Part shown: piece by piece, positions 54,026-63,182 of the stretch
Layout: each line of letters opens with the position of its first letter
Numbering within the stretch: position 1 is the first letter of the stretch
Assembly (NCBI RefSeq): GCF_000510265.1
Contig: NZ_CP006745.1
Location: 553,444 to 617,443 of the forward strand
Direction: 5' to 3'
Origin: Candidatus Endolissoclinum faulkneri L5
GTDB taxonomy: Bacteria > Pseudomonadota > Alphaproteobacteria > Thalassobaculales > Thalassobaculaceae
Length of the DNA stretch: 64,000 bases
The notes under the pieces: model-generated
Seen by the model: the letters and a program-made list of their open reading frames with translations, nothing else
Database searches by the model: none
Told to the model about the DNA's origin: nothing
Made by a program: the position numbers and the translations under genes

Positions 54026-55993
54026 TTATTCATTTCCGTGAAAATAGAAAAAAATTTTTTTTGCTAGCATTGTACTGATCCCGTTTACCGCTTTTAAATC
54101 TTCAAAGCTTGCGCGATAGACTCCTCGAGCCGAACCGAAATGACACATAAGAGCCTTTTTGCGATTTTTCCCAATACCGATAATATCATCCAATCGATTG
54201 GTTTTAATATTTTTAATGCGTTGCACTTTATGATTTGTGATAGCGAAGCGATGGGCCTCATCGCGTAATCTCTGTAAGAAGTGCAATACTGGGTCGAATT
54301 CTTTCATGAAGAATGGTTCGCGACCAGGTAAAAAAAAGCGCTCTCGACCAGCATCTCGATCTTGGCCCTTAGCTAGAGCTACTACTGTTATATTGTTGAT
54401 CATAAGTTTCTCTAATATTTCGCAAGCTACATTCAATTGACCATGGCCGCCATCGATCAATATTAAATCTGGCCAGCATTCAACTGTACGATCTTGATTT
54501 TGCTTCCCAGCTTGAGATAATCTTCGTGTTAATACTTGTCTAAGCATTGCGTAATCATCGCCAGGTGTGAATTTGTAAATTCTTTCATGTCCAGTGGCTT
54601 TTTCCCCGATGAAGTTGCGTATGTTGAACTTACGATAAGCATTTTTAATTAGCCCATCTGGCCCGGCTACGATCATAGCACCAACTGCGTTACATCCTTG
54701 TATATGAGAGTTATCGTATACTTCAATGCGTTTCAGCGTAGTATTAATTCCAAACGCGATAGCAACTCCTTCTAGTAGCTTACTCTGATTTGCATTTTTT
54801 ACAATTCGACGGGCAAAAGCTTGATGAGCATTAGTTAGCGCATAGTCTATTAGTTTGCGACGCTTACTACGTTGCGGCTGTAATAGCTCTACTTTACGTT
54901 TAGCTTTCCTGGAAAAGGCCTCAGCGATCAATTCGCTTCCGGAAACATCATGACTGGTCAGCACTAGCTGTGGAGGAACCTTGTTATTGTAGAATTGCCC
55001 AATAAACGCTGCTAAGACATCTTCTGATCTAGCCTGCCTATCGTGGTCAAGAAAATAAGCTCGATTACCAAAATTATTGCCAGATCGGAAGAAAAATACC
55101 TGAACACAAGTTAATCCGTTTTCTCCGTACATAGCGATTACATCTGCATTCTCCGATTTCTTTAGCTTGATTTGCTGGTTAGTCTGGATGATTGTCAGTG
55201 CACGTATGCGGTTGCGATATATAGCTGCGGTTTCGAAGTCGAGAGCTTCGGCTGCTTTCTGCATTTTATTAGCAAATTCGCGCTGTATCTGGTTGCTTTG
55301 GCCAGTTAAGAATCTCGTTACATCTGCTACTTGTTTGGCATATTGATCCTCACTTACATATCCGACGCAGGGAGCTGAGCAGCGTTTTATTTGATATTGT
55401 ATACAAGGTTTTTGACGATTGATGAACATGTTATCGCTGCAGTTGCGCAACAAAAATGCACGCTGCAAAGCTGTTATAGTACTACTTACCGAACTAGCTA
55501 ATGCGAATGGACCAAAATAACGTCCTTTTATTCTCTGTATTCCGCGGTGCTTCATTATACAAGGGTAAGGGTGATTTTCAGTCAGTAAGATATATGGAAA
55601 AGATTTATCGTCGCGGAGTAATATGTTAAAGCGCGGTTGTAGTTGCTTAATTATGTTATTCTCAAGCAATAGAGCCTCTATGTCTGTATGAGTACGTATG
55701 ATCTCCATAGATGCAGTTTCGCTTACCATACAGAAAAGTCGGTATTCTAACTTAGCTGGTTTGGTATAGTACGCTACTCGTTTTTTTAAATTGCAAGCTT
55801 TACCGACGTAGAGTACTTTACTATTCGCGTCCAACATTCGATACACTCCTGGAGCATTTGGTAAAGTACGTACTTGAGCTTTGATCACATCCACACCGCG
55901 TTTAATATCAGCAACATTGTTACTAACGTCTCTGCTATCCCTGTTTTTTAAGCGCAGTTTAGTGTATTGGGTATTTTTTAAAAAGTTATCCAT
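54026..55993 (-). CDS. uvrC: UvrABC excinuclease subunit C
   Basis: About 655 residues from the ATG at 55993; the frame opens with GTG at 56050 (674 residues) and neither start has a clear ribosome site. It makes the two incisions of nucleotide excision repair. Domains in order: GIY-YIG nuclease (NAPGVYRMLDANSKVLYVGK), UVR domain (ANKMQKAAEALDFETAAIYR) that binds UvrB, the RNase-H-like nuclease with VYDNSHIQGCNAVGAMIV, and C-terminal helix-hairpin-helix motifs (IIGIGKNRKKALM, LKAVNGISTMLAKKIF). Intact, so this repair pathway seems at least partly kept. Confidence 0.95.
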   Translation of the reverse strand: MDNFLKNTQYTKLRLKNRDSRDVSNNVADIKRGVDVIKAQVRTLPNAPGVYRMLDANSKVLYVGKACNLKKRVAYYTKPAKLEYRLFCMVSETASMEIIRTHTDIEALLLENNIIKQLQPRFNILLRDDKSFPYILLTENHPYPCIMKHRGIQRIKGRYFGPFALASSVSSTITALQRAFLLRNCSDNMFINRQKPCIQYQIKRCSAPCVGYVSEDQYAKQVADVTRFLTGQSNQIQREFANKMQKAAEALDFETAAIYRNRIRALTIIQTNQQIKLKKSENADVIAMYGENGLTCVQVFFFRSGNNFGNRAYFLDHDRQARSEDVLAAFIGQFYNNKVPPQLVLTSHDVSGSELIAEAFSRKAKRKVELLQPQRSKRRKLIDYALTNAHQAFARRIVKNANQSKLLEGVAIAFGINTTLKRIEVYDNSHIQGCNAVGAMIVAGPDGLIKNAYRKFNIRNFIGEKATGHERIYKFTPGDDYAMLRQVLTRRLSQAGKQNQDRTVECWPDLILIDGGHGQLNVACEILEKLMINNITVVALAKGQDRDAGRERFFLPGREPFFMKEFDPVLHFLQRLRDEAHRFAITNHKVQRIKNIKTNRLDDIIGIGKNRKKALMCHFGSARGVYRASFEDLKAVNGISTMLAKKIFFYFHGNE

Positions 55994-56050
55994 TATTTGT
56001 TCGATAAAATTTATGTCATCTTTCCTAAAATTATTAAGATAATAATGCAC

Positions 56051-56382
56051 TATAAAATATTAACAGACAACTTCAATAAAGAATTACACTAAAGTGATAT
56101 ATTTAAAGGTATGATATACAGGTTACTTATATCTAGCTTATCTATATCTACCAAAAATAAATTTTAAAAAAAATTAATCCAAGATTACTTGGAAACACAA
56201 AACTAATTGCAAGCTATCTTATTATATAATAAGATAGCTTATGTTTTAATTATGTTAAACTAGTACACAGTTTTTCTTTGGTTCATCCATATAAACCATT
56301 AACTTTAAAATTTAATAGTTTACGTACATTTTGTACGTTTCATTTTTGTATCTTGAGTAGTATCGTTGATGCTTCAACTATC
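56051..56382. other. Spacer between the SDR gene and uvrC
   Basis: About 330 bases with one 30-bp perfect palindrome (56211-56240) and no ORF. Both flanking genes are on the minus strand. Confidence 0.5.
56211..56240. repeat. 30-bp perfect loopless palindrome
   Basis: AAGCTATCTTATTAT at 56211-56225 is followed directly by its complement at 56226-56240. It is 143 bases downstream of the SDR stop and may mark the end of that transcript, though no T-run follows on the minus strand. Confidence 0.88.
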
Positions 56383-57144
56383 CTACTCATACGAGTAGCA
56401 TGCAAGATGCTGCCCACTGTCTACCGCGATCATCTGGCCTGTTATTGAATGTGCACCAACTAGAAAAATTACCGCTTCAGCTATTTCCTCTGGACTAGCA
56501 TTATGTTGGAGGGGTGTTGCTTTAGATTGACGATCAAAATCTTCTTTATCTTGGTGAATACTCGGTAATATTGGGCCTGGGCCGATTCCATTTACCCGAA
56601 TTCGCGGTGCAAGCTCTAAGGCGAGTATACGAGTTGCTCCCCATAAGCCAAGTTTAGATAGTGTATAAGACAAAAATTTATCGTTTAAATTCCATACCTT
56701 TTGATCAATAATATTTACTATGACTCCTTCGTTTTTTTTTGGTAAGCGGGCAGCAAAATCTTGCATAAGAAATATAGGTGCCCATAGGTTTGGAGTCATA
56801 TGCCAGTCCCAGGAGGCTCGAGTAACGGTTGCTAAACTATCTTGCTCAAAGGTAGAAGCATTATTAACTAATAGTCCAACAGGCCCGAGAGCGATTTCGC
56901 ACTGGAGAATGAGGGTTTTTAATTGAGATGTGTCAGCTAAATTTGCACGGATAGGTTCAGCTTTTACCCCAAAAGTACGTAAGTTGTGTACTGTAGCTTT
57001 CGCCTCATCAGCCGAATTATCATAATGAACAGCGATATTCCATCCTTTGGAGGCCAAAGCTATAGCAATAGCTTTTCCTATACGACGAGATGAACCAGTC
57101 ACTAGCGCCGTTTTTGGAACTAGTCGATAGATGTATTTTGCCAT
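56383..57144 (-). CDS. Short-chain reductase of the pteridine reductase / FolM type
   Basis: 253 residues, Rossmann-fold NAD(P)H-dependent. TGSSRRIG (16-23) is the cofactor loop with the double Arg typical of NADPH-using pteridine reductases; NNAST follows at 94-98. The catalytic set is Asp147, Tyr160 and Lys164 (YTLSK): an Asp replaces the usual SDR Ser, at the same 13-residue spacing from Tyr as in trypanosomatid PTR1. RVNGIGPGPILPS and the SPEEIAEAVIFLVG end also fit. Likely substrates are dihydromonapterin or dihydrofolate; folE elsewhere in the window supports pterin chemistry. A generic ketoacyl reductase is less likely given the Asp. Confidence 0.75.
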   Translation of the reverse strand: MAKYIYRLVPKTALVTGSSRRIGKAIAIALASKGWNIAVHYDNSADEAKATVHNLRTFGVKAEPIRANLADTSQLKTLILQCEIALGPVGLLVNNASTFEQDSLATVTRASWDWHMTPNLWAPIFLMQDFAARLPKKNEGVIVNIIDQKVWNLNDKFLSYTLSKLGLWGATRILALELAPRIRVNGIGPGPILPSIHQDKEDFDRQSKATPLQHNASPEEIAEAVIFLVGAHSITGQMIAVDSGQHLACYSYE

Positions 57145-57169
57145 AAATAAACTCAGCCAGAGAAAAAAT

Positions 57170-58126
57170 TTAAATACTCAAGTGAAAAAACTGATGAGTA
57201 ATAAAAACTACATAAGTCGCAAAAAATACCGTAGCCCAGATTCTATTAAACTTTGGTAATACAATAGCTATTCCCACAAAAAGAACAGTAACACTAAACA
57301 TAAACCATATGTTTAGTGTTACTACATCTTCTGGGATAGGCAGCGGATTGAGCAAGGCAGCCATTCCTATAATACCCATTGTATTAAAAATATTGGATCC
57401 TATGATATTACCTACCGCTAAGTTGTTTTGTCGGTGTAGCGCAGCGACGATTGTAGTGGCAAGTTCCGGTAATGACGTGCCTATGGCAACGATAGTAATT
57501 CCGATAACTGTTTCTGAAATACCGGCATGATTAGCTATGCTAACTGCTCCGTCTAGTAAAAAGCGAGCGCCAACAAGCAGAGCAATTAAACCTGCCGCTA
57601 TGTATAAAGCGATACATCCGGCGTTTGTTATTGAGGAATCGCATCTTTCAACTTTTTCTGGATCTAAATTCTTGTGCTTTCTTTGTTCTTCTCGATAGCA
57701 GTAGAACAGATAGATAATAAGTGTTAGCAGCATAATCGCACCATGCCAACGCTCAATGATGCTGTTGTTTATGCTGATAGCAAGAAAAAAAATAGTTCCA
57801 ATTATTAGAGTTATTCCATCGCGTCGTATTCTTACGCTATTACAGATGAAAGGAGAGATCATGCCAACTGTACCAATCATCAGCAAAATATTAGCTATAT
57901 TAGATCCAATTACATTGCCAATAGCGATTCCAGGTGAGCAGTTTATTGCCGCTTTGAGGCTGACAAATAGTTCAGGTATTGATGTGCCGAAAGCAATGAC
58001 TGTAAGACCTATTACATGAGAGCTGATGTTTAGCTTTTGAGCAAATACAACTGCGCCCCTGATCATTATTTCTGCGCCAAAGAGAAGCAAAACTAGTCCT
58101 GCTAGGATGAAACCTGACGATATCAT
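57170..58126 (-). CDS. Na+/Ca2+ exchanger family protein (YrbG-like)
   Basis: 318 residues with about ten membrane helices in two homologous halves. It belongs to the cation/Ca2+ exchanger superfamily. Each half carries an alpha repeat: AFGTSIPELFVSLKAA with GNVIGSNIANILLMIG, and AIGTSLPELATTIVAA with GNIIGSNIFNTMGIIG; the GTS.PEL glutamates are the ion ligands. It lies 25 bases upstream of the SDR gene and probably shares its transcript. The ion preference cannot be read from sequence. An inverted repeat of 16-bp arms lies within the coding region. Confidence 0.9.
   Translation of the reverse strand: MISSGFILAGLVLLLFGAEIMIRGAVVFAQKLNISSHVIGLTVIAFGTSIPELFVSLKAAINCSPGIAIGNVIGSNIANILLMIGTVGMISPFICNSVRIRRDGITLIIGTIFFLAISINNSIIERWHGAIMLLTLIIYLFYCYREEQRKHKNLDPEKVERCDSSITNAGCIALYIAAGLIALLVGARFLLDGAVSIANHAGISETVIGITIVAIGTSLPELATTIVAALHRQNNLAVGNIIGSNIFNTMGIIGMAALLNPLPIPEDVVTLNIWFMFSVTVLFVGIAIVLPKFNRIWATVFFATYVVFITHQFFHLSI
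57287..57323. repeat. Perfect inverted repeat inside a coding region, 16-bp arms
   Basis: AGTAACACTAAACATA at 57287-57302 and its exact complement at 57308-57323 with loop AACCA, within the exchanger gene (encoding VTLNIWFMFSVTV). It is unusual because most such palindromes in this window are intergenic. Confidence 0.88.
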
Positions 58127-59502
58127 GTCTTCCTCTCAGAGAATTAATAACTAGTCGTGTACAAAAGGCATCTGAGAACTTTTATTCTGTTATCGTAGTT
58201 AACTAAACAACTATATTAATGCTAAATTGTGTTTTATAAAATCATTAATAAAAAGAGTCTGTTCTGAAAAGGTAGGATAAATTATAAATAGTTATACTAG
58301 GCACTATATTACATCACTGTGAATCAGTATGTATGGCTTTGGCCATGATTGACTAGTAGATTTTATAAGATAAAACGACGATTGCTAAATACGCCATAAG
58401 AATCATATTGTACAGATGCTTGGCAGTTTTTATATCTTAACTATTGGTTCAAGATTGTTATTTTTATTATTTGAACTTTTACATACGTAGTAATTTAATC
58501 TAATTTTTGATCTTATCTTTAAGGTATATTTCCATATTCTTCTTGAGCTCCCCTTAATAAGCAAATTCGCTTAAATTTACGAATTTATATTTTATATAAT
58601 CATTATCGTTTTCTGTTAATTGTACCAAAAATTTTTTCTGCTCCTAGAACAGAAACCACAATTTACACGGATGATTTTGTTAATTACTCTAATGGAGCTA
58701 GTATTAAGGATCGTATATAAGTTTACAATACCCGATTGCAAAAGATATCTACTAATCTAAATATCGCATCTAAATTTATTACTAGTGTATTTACTAAGTA
58801 GATTCATTCTTAATATATTGCTTGGTTGTCTATTAATTAAAATATTAACTAGAGTTTTGATTTAGTAATACAATTTTTTTGAATTTAGGTAGAATGGATC
58901 TACTGGTTGTCTGTAGGAATATAATACTTAGCTATTATAGTTTTTTGTACTGAGCTATTGAGCTGCACTATTAAATACAAATTATTTCTTAGTTTTAAGA
59001 ATAAACTAAAATTTGGAAAAATTTTTATAGTGACAAAGTTTAATACTTATGTTTATTATTGAATTAACTTAATAACCCGTCGATGAGCAAATATGCAGGC
59101 TTGTTAATTGATTGTTCTATGATTTCTCAAGATTAAATGTTGCTGTACTAAAGATAGCTTGGGTGAATAGCAACACTATGATATAGAATTATTATTTTAA
59201 TGTTTGATATATTACAGTATATATCAATTAAATGTTTTTATTTTAGACACAGAGTCTAAAAACCTTTTAGTAATCAATTGTAATAAGGTTAAAAACACAG
59301 CTATCATTTAGTTTTAATACTATTATACTAATAAAATCAGTAATAATGACATAAAAATGGTCTATCCTTACACTAAGGATCGATTGGATGAACTGATTAT
59401 GTACAATAAATCCGAAAACATTACATTTATAAGCTAGAATAGAAAAAGCAAATTTCTAAAATTTGCAACATGCAAATAATTACGAGATTAATTATTGTTT
59501 TA
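58127..59502. other. Gene-free region between the acyltransferase and exchanger genes
   Basis: About 1.4 kb of AT-rich sequence with no ORF and no tandem duplication found by eye. It cuts the acyltransferase pair off from the uvrC group. Confidence 0.5.
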
Positions 59503-60378
59503 TTATCTTTGTGCGATTTTGTTTGACAAAGTATCAATGCTGATATCCTTAATCAGCTTAGTTAAAACACTACCGCACCCAATTTCCTCGAAATTCGCAC
59601 CGATTTCTTGCATCAAATATTGAATGCTTTCGACCCATCGGACTGTGTGATCGATTTGTTGAACTAAATTGTAAGAAATTTCATCATCACGATAAGGTAA
59701 GGCGGTTAAGTTAGCAATTACCGGTAGCATCAGTGGCTTAAAGGAAAAACCAGCAATAAAGGCACCAAAAGAATTTTTAATAGGTTTCATGTAACGCGAA
59801 TGGAAAGCTGCACCAACGTTTAGCGAAATTACTCTTACATCATTAGTCTTTTCACAAGCAAGGGCAACTGTTTTTAAATCTTCTGTGGGCCCGGCCAACA
59901 CTATCTGTTTAGGTGCGTTGTGATTAGCTATATCTATTCCTTGATTCTTAGTCTCTACTAGAATTTCACGAATCGCTTCAATCTCTAATCCTATAACTGC
60001 TACCATAGCGCCATCTGAAACTTTACTCATCAACATACCACGACGCTGTACCAAACGCACCCCATCTGCAAAGGAAAACACTTCAGCAGCAAATAGTGCG
60101 TTGTACTCTCCAAGACTGTGGCCCGCCACAAATGCAGGCTTCTCTCCTGACTCTTCAAGTCTAGCTAAATAGGATAGCGCATTAACAACAAAAAGTGCTG
60201 GTTGAGTAAATTGAGTGCGTATTAAATCACCATTTGGGTTTTCTAAGCAAAGAGTTTTGATAGAATAGCCAAGAATATCATCAGCTTCTGCTACATAGTC
60301 CGGGTAGCGATCAAATAAATTTTTCCCCATTCGCTTTACTTGGGAACCTTGTCCAGGAAATACAAAAATTTTAGTCAT
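59503..60378 (-). CDS. Discrete (trans-acting) malonyl acyltransferase of a trans-AT polyketide pathway
   Basis: 291 residues, a stand-alone FabD-fold acyltransferase. Seen are FPGQGSQ (7-13), the nucleophile Ser88 in AGHSLGEYNALFAAEVF, the carboxylate-binding Arg113 in LVQRRGMLM, and His193 in GAAFHSRYM. The AFHS motif and Arg predict malonyl rather than methylmalonyl units. GEYNALFAA, TQFTQPALFVVNALSYL, APKQIVLAG and the end FEEIGCGSVLTKLI resemble trans-ATs of PKS clusters more than housekeeping FabD, which would sit with fab genes. It overlaps the upstream acyl-hydrolase-like gene by ATGA. No PKS is in the window. A role as FabD cannot be excluded. Confidence 0.82.
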   Translation of the reverse strand: MTKIFVFPGQGSQVKRMGKNLFDRYPDYVAEADDILGYSIKTLCLENPNGDLIRTQFTQPALFVVNALSYLARLEESGEKPAFVAGHSLGEYNALFAAEVFSFADGVRLVQRRGMLMSKVSDGAMVAVIGLEIEAIREILVETKNQGIDIANHNAPKQIVLAGPTEDLKTVALACEKTNDVRVISLNVGAAFHSRYMKPIKNSFGAFIAGFSFKPLMLPVIANLTALPYRDDEISYNLVQQIDHTVRWVESIQYLMQEIGANFEEIGCGSVLTKLIKDISIDTLSNKIAQR

Positions 60379-61361
60379 GCTAACCTCTCTACTGCTTGGT
60401 TAAAAGTACGAATATCACTTCCGAACTGATTCATAATAATAATTGCTGGCCTAGTTATTTTTTTGCTCTTCTGTGAAGAGGCGGGGTGACGATTAGGTAT
60501 CCTAAGAAAGCCAGCTAGTGTTCCTGATGGTCCTACATCTACGAGTCTTGTAGTATAATTGTTCGCCAATGGAACAATTGTATCATAAAATCGCACTACT
60601 TCACGAGCTACTCGCCAGAAATGATAAGCTTTGAATTCATGGATTTCACCGCTTAAGGCGCATGATTGCACGGGAATTCTCGGTACACAAAAAGAAAGTT
60701 GTTCTGTTATTTCGGAAAAATTTTCTTGGGCATTATCTATCAGTGGCGTGTGAAAAGCAAAGCGAATTGGTAATAGTGCATGGCTAAGACCATGAGAATG
60801 AAGTGCTTCCATAAATGCACTGCAATCATTTTTTTTCATACCGTAAACGTAATGAGCAGGTGCATTTGCCGCTGCTAAATGTACTCGCTTACGTAGATAT
60901 AATGGCATCGCTTCTGTTATTATTTCATGGGAAGAGAGCACGGCAACTAAGCATCCTGGACTAACTAATTTCTCAAATACGGCTGCTTGGGTCCGTACTG
61001 CCCATATCGCCTCTTCAGGGGTTAAAGCACCTGATACCACAGCACTAATAGTTTCACCTAGACTATAACCCAACACTCTATTAGGAACAATACCTCGTTC
61101 TGCCAAAGTATCAGTTAGTGCCAGAGAAACCGCAACAATCAGCGGATGAGTTTCTATCAACTTGTCAAAGTACATGCTATCAGACAGTGGCCTAGAAAAT
61201 ATAATTTCCGTCAATTCGCGTCCGTTAATCGGTCCTGTTAAGTTGCTATAACGTTTAAGCGCGGCGCGGTATATTGGATCATGCTCCCATAGTTCTCGAC
61301 CCATCTGGTAATACTGCGCACCTTGTCCTGAATACATGAAAACGATTTCTTTGCTGGTCAT
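60375..61361 (-). CDS. Acyltransferase-like protein, probable acyl hydrolase (proofreading) of trans-AT PKS
   Basis: 328 residues with the same fold as its neighbour (MYSGQGAQYYQMGRELW) but altered at key places. The nucleophile Ser100 is kept in GYSLGE, where ATs have GHSLGE. The Arg that binds the malonyl carboxylate is replaced: 25 residues after the Ser the neighbour has Arg113, here Gln125 (VRTQAAVF). His204 in RFAFHTPLID is kept. Loss of that Arg fits the PedC-type acyl hydrolases that clear stalled acyl chains from carrier proteins in trans-AT systems; a transferase for another acyl unit is the alternative. First gene of the two-gene unit. Confidence 0.78.
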   Translation of the reverse strand: MTSKEIVFMYSGQGAQYYQMGRELWEHDPIYRAALKRYSNLTGPINGRELTEIIFSRPLSDSMYFDKLIETHPLIVAVSLALTDTLAERGIVPNRVLGYSLGETISAVVSGALTPEEAIWAVRTQAAVFEKLVSPGCLVAVLSSHEIITEAMPLYLRKRVHLAAANAPAHYVYGMKKNDCSAFMEALHSHGLSHALLPIRFAFHTPLIDNAQENFSEITEQLSFCVPRIPVQSCALSGEIHEFKAYHFWRVAREVVRFYDTIVPLANNYTTRLVDVGPSGTLAGFLRIPNRHPASSQKSKKITRPAIIIMNQFGSDIRTFNQAVERLA

Positions 61362-63081
61362 GCTTACTCTCCAGTAGGACTAGGCAGTATACTAAAAATT
61401 AACTTTTTGCATATTTTAGTATTCAGTATTTCTAAATTTCGATATAAAATTTCTTGCTAGCCGGAGTAGATTTTTCGATTTAATTAAGCCTTAATACAAC
61501 TCAATAACAAACTGATTATTTACGCTCAATCAGGAAGACATTAAGGTAGAATAAAATATTTCTTTAAGTTCTAAGTAATTATCCTAACAAAATTTCATTT
61601 ACTGCATACTTTTGCAGAGTGCGAGTAGTTTCATTTAACCACATCATTCAATAATCGTTGTTTATGACTATAATTTATATTTGTGAGCTTAGGTTTTATG
61701 AAGTACCATTGATAAAAGATGAGAGGTTTTTCCGCCAATACAATAACTATCTCTGAGAAACCTTAGACTTTATTACGCTCTTCAGTACTCCAAACTTCTA
61801 ATGCTTTTGTTGTATAAAGCTACATGAAACTATAGCAAAGAGATAAGGTTAGTATAATATTAAAAAATTAACGCGAATCTAAAGCATAGAAAACTTGAGG
61901 AAAAATTTCCATTATTAATAAACAGCAAGCATAAAACATTAAATATTCAATCATTAAAAAGTACGGAAAGATCTTAAATCTAATTGAGCGCTAATAGATA
62001 ATTTATTGTTTCATTGATGATTAAAAATAACGTTTTGCTTGTAGGTTTATTGAAGTTGCTTCTATTGTTGCAACTTGATTTCTGGACATTCTCGATTGAT
62101 TTTTAGTTAGGATAATATAGCCTAAGTATAAAAAATTTCTCTATCATTATAAACTAGATTTAGCTATTCAGCTAAACTATAGTTACATAACATAAACATA
62201 GTTACATAACAAATTGTTTTATTTAGAATTATAGCTCCTGACTCAATATTTCTTGTATAAAGTTGCTTTTATACAATTTTTTCAAAACTATATGCGTACT
62301 TTACGCACTTTGTAGTAGTCAAATAATATAAGCTGTACGATTAAAATCAAATTTGTGTTCGGATACTGCTTATCACTAATTCTTAATTATCTTTGATAAG
62401 CTAAATCAACTACATACGACTTTATAACAAGAGCAACTTAGGATGAATTAAGTTGGTATTGATTGAATAATTGGCGTTGAGTTAAGCAGTGAATGATGAT
62501 CAAAATATGCTAATAGATTATTTTTGACTTTAGATATTAAGTAAGCTATTCAGCTTGGAGTACATTTTAAATCATTACTGATTTGTTTCTACAATTATCT
62601 GGCACTTAGTTTTGCTTCCGAAAAAACAATTTACACTAGAGTTAACTTTCTTGCGTTGCTGTAATTACTTAATTTGGTTACAGCATACTTGTATATTTTT
62701 AGATTTTGACGAATTAGTCCTAATTAATAAACTAAATTAAGTCTTTCTAAAGTAAATATTTATCGATTGTAGATGAAGAGAGCCAGTATACATCGATTCC
62801 TACGAATCGCTTGGACATTTTAACATCCTTGGCTATTAAGTTAATTATTAAGCCTGGCTTTAATTATTACTCAAAGAGATATTTAGAAGGGCTAATAGCT
62901 GACTAACAACTAAAATGCACTGTACTAGGTTAGTGGTTTCATTAAAAATTTTAAATTAATTAAGTATACTTCTTTGCCTACATAAAGTGAGAAACATATA
63001 TACTAAATATCGTACATACAAAAGCGCATAAAATTAACATGATGCTATGTGTACAGAGTAGCATAATAATCCATTTACTAT

Positions 63082-63119
63082 CTTTTGGTTTATTTATTGA
63101 AGTACTAGTAAACCAAAAG
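63082..63119. repeat. Inverted repeat, 11-bp arms
   Basis: CTTTTGGTTTA at 63082-63092 and its complement at 63109-63119, with a 16-base loop. A second inverted repeat begins 27 bases later. Confidence 0.75.
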
Positions 63120-63145
63120 TTAAACATAAAATGAACAATCACTAA

Positions 63146-63182
63146 ATTAATTATCTATTTCGTTAATCAATAGATAATTAAT
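63146..63182. repeat. Inverted repeat, 14-bp arms
   Basis: Arms at 63146-63159 (ATTAATTATCTATT) and 63169-63182 are exact complements, with a 9-base loop. Confidence 0.8.
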
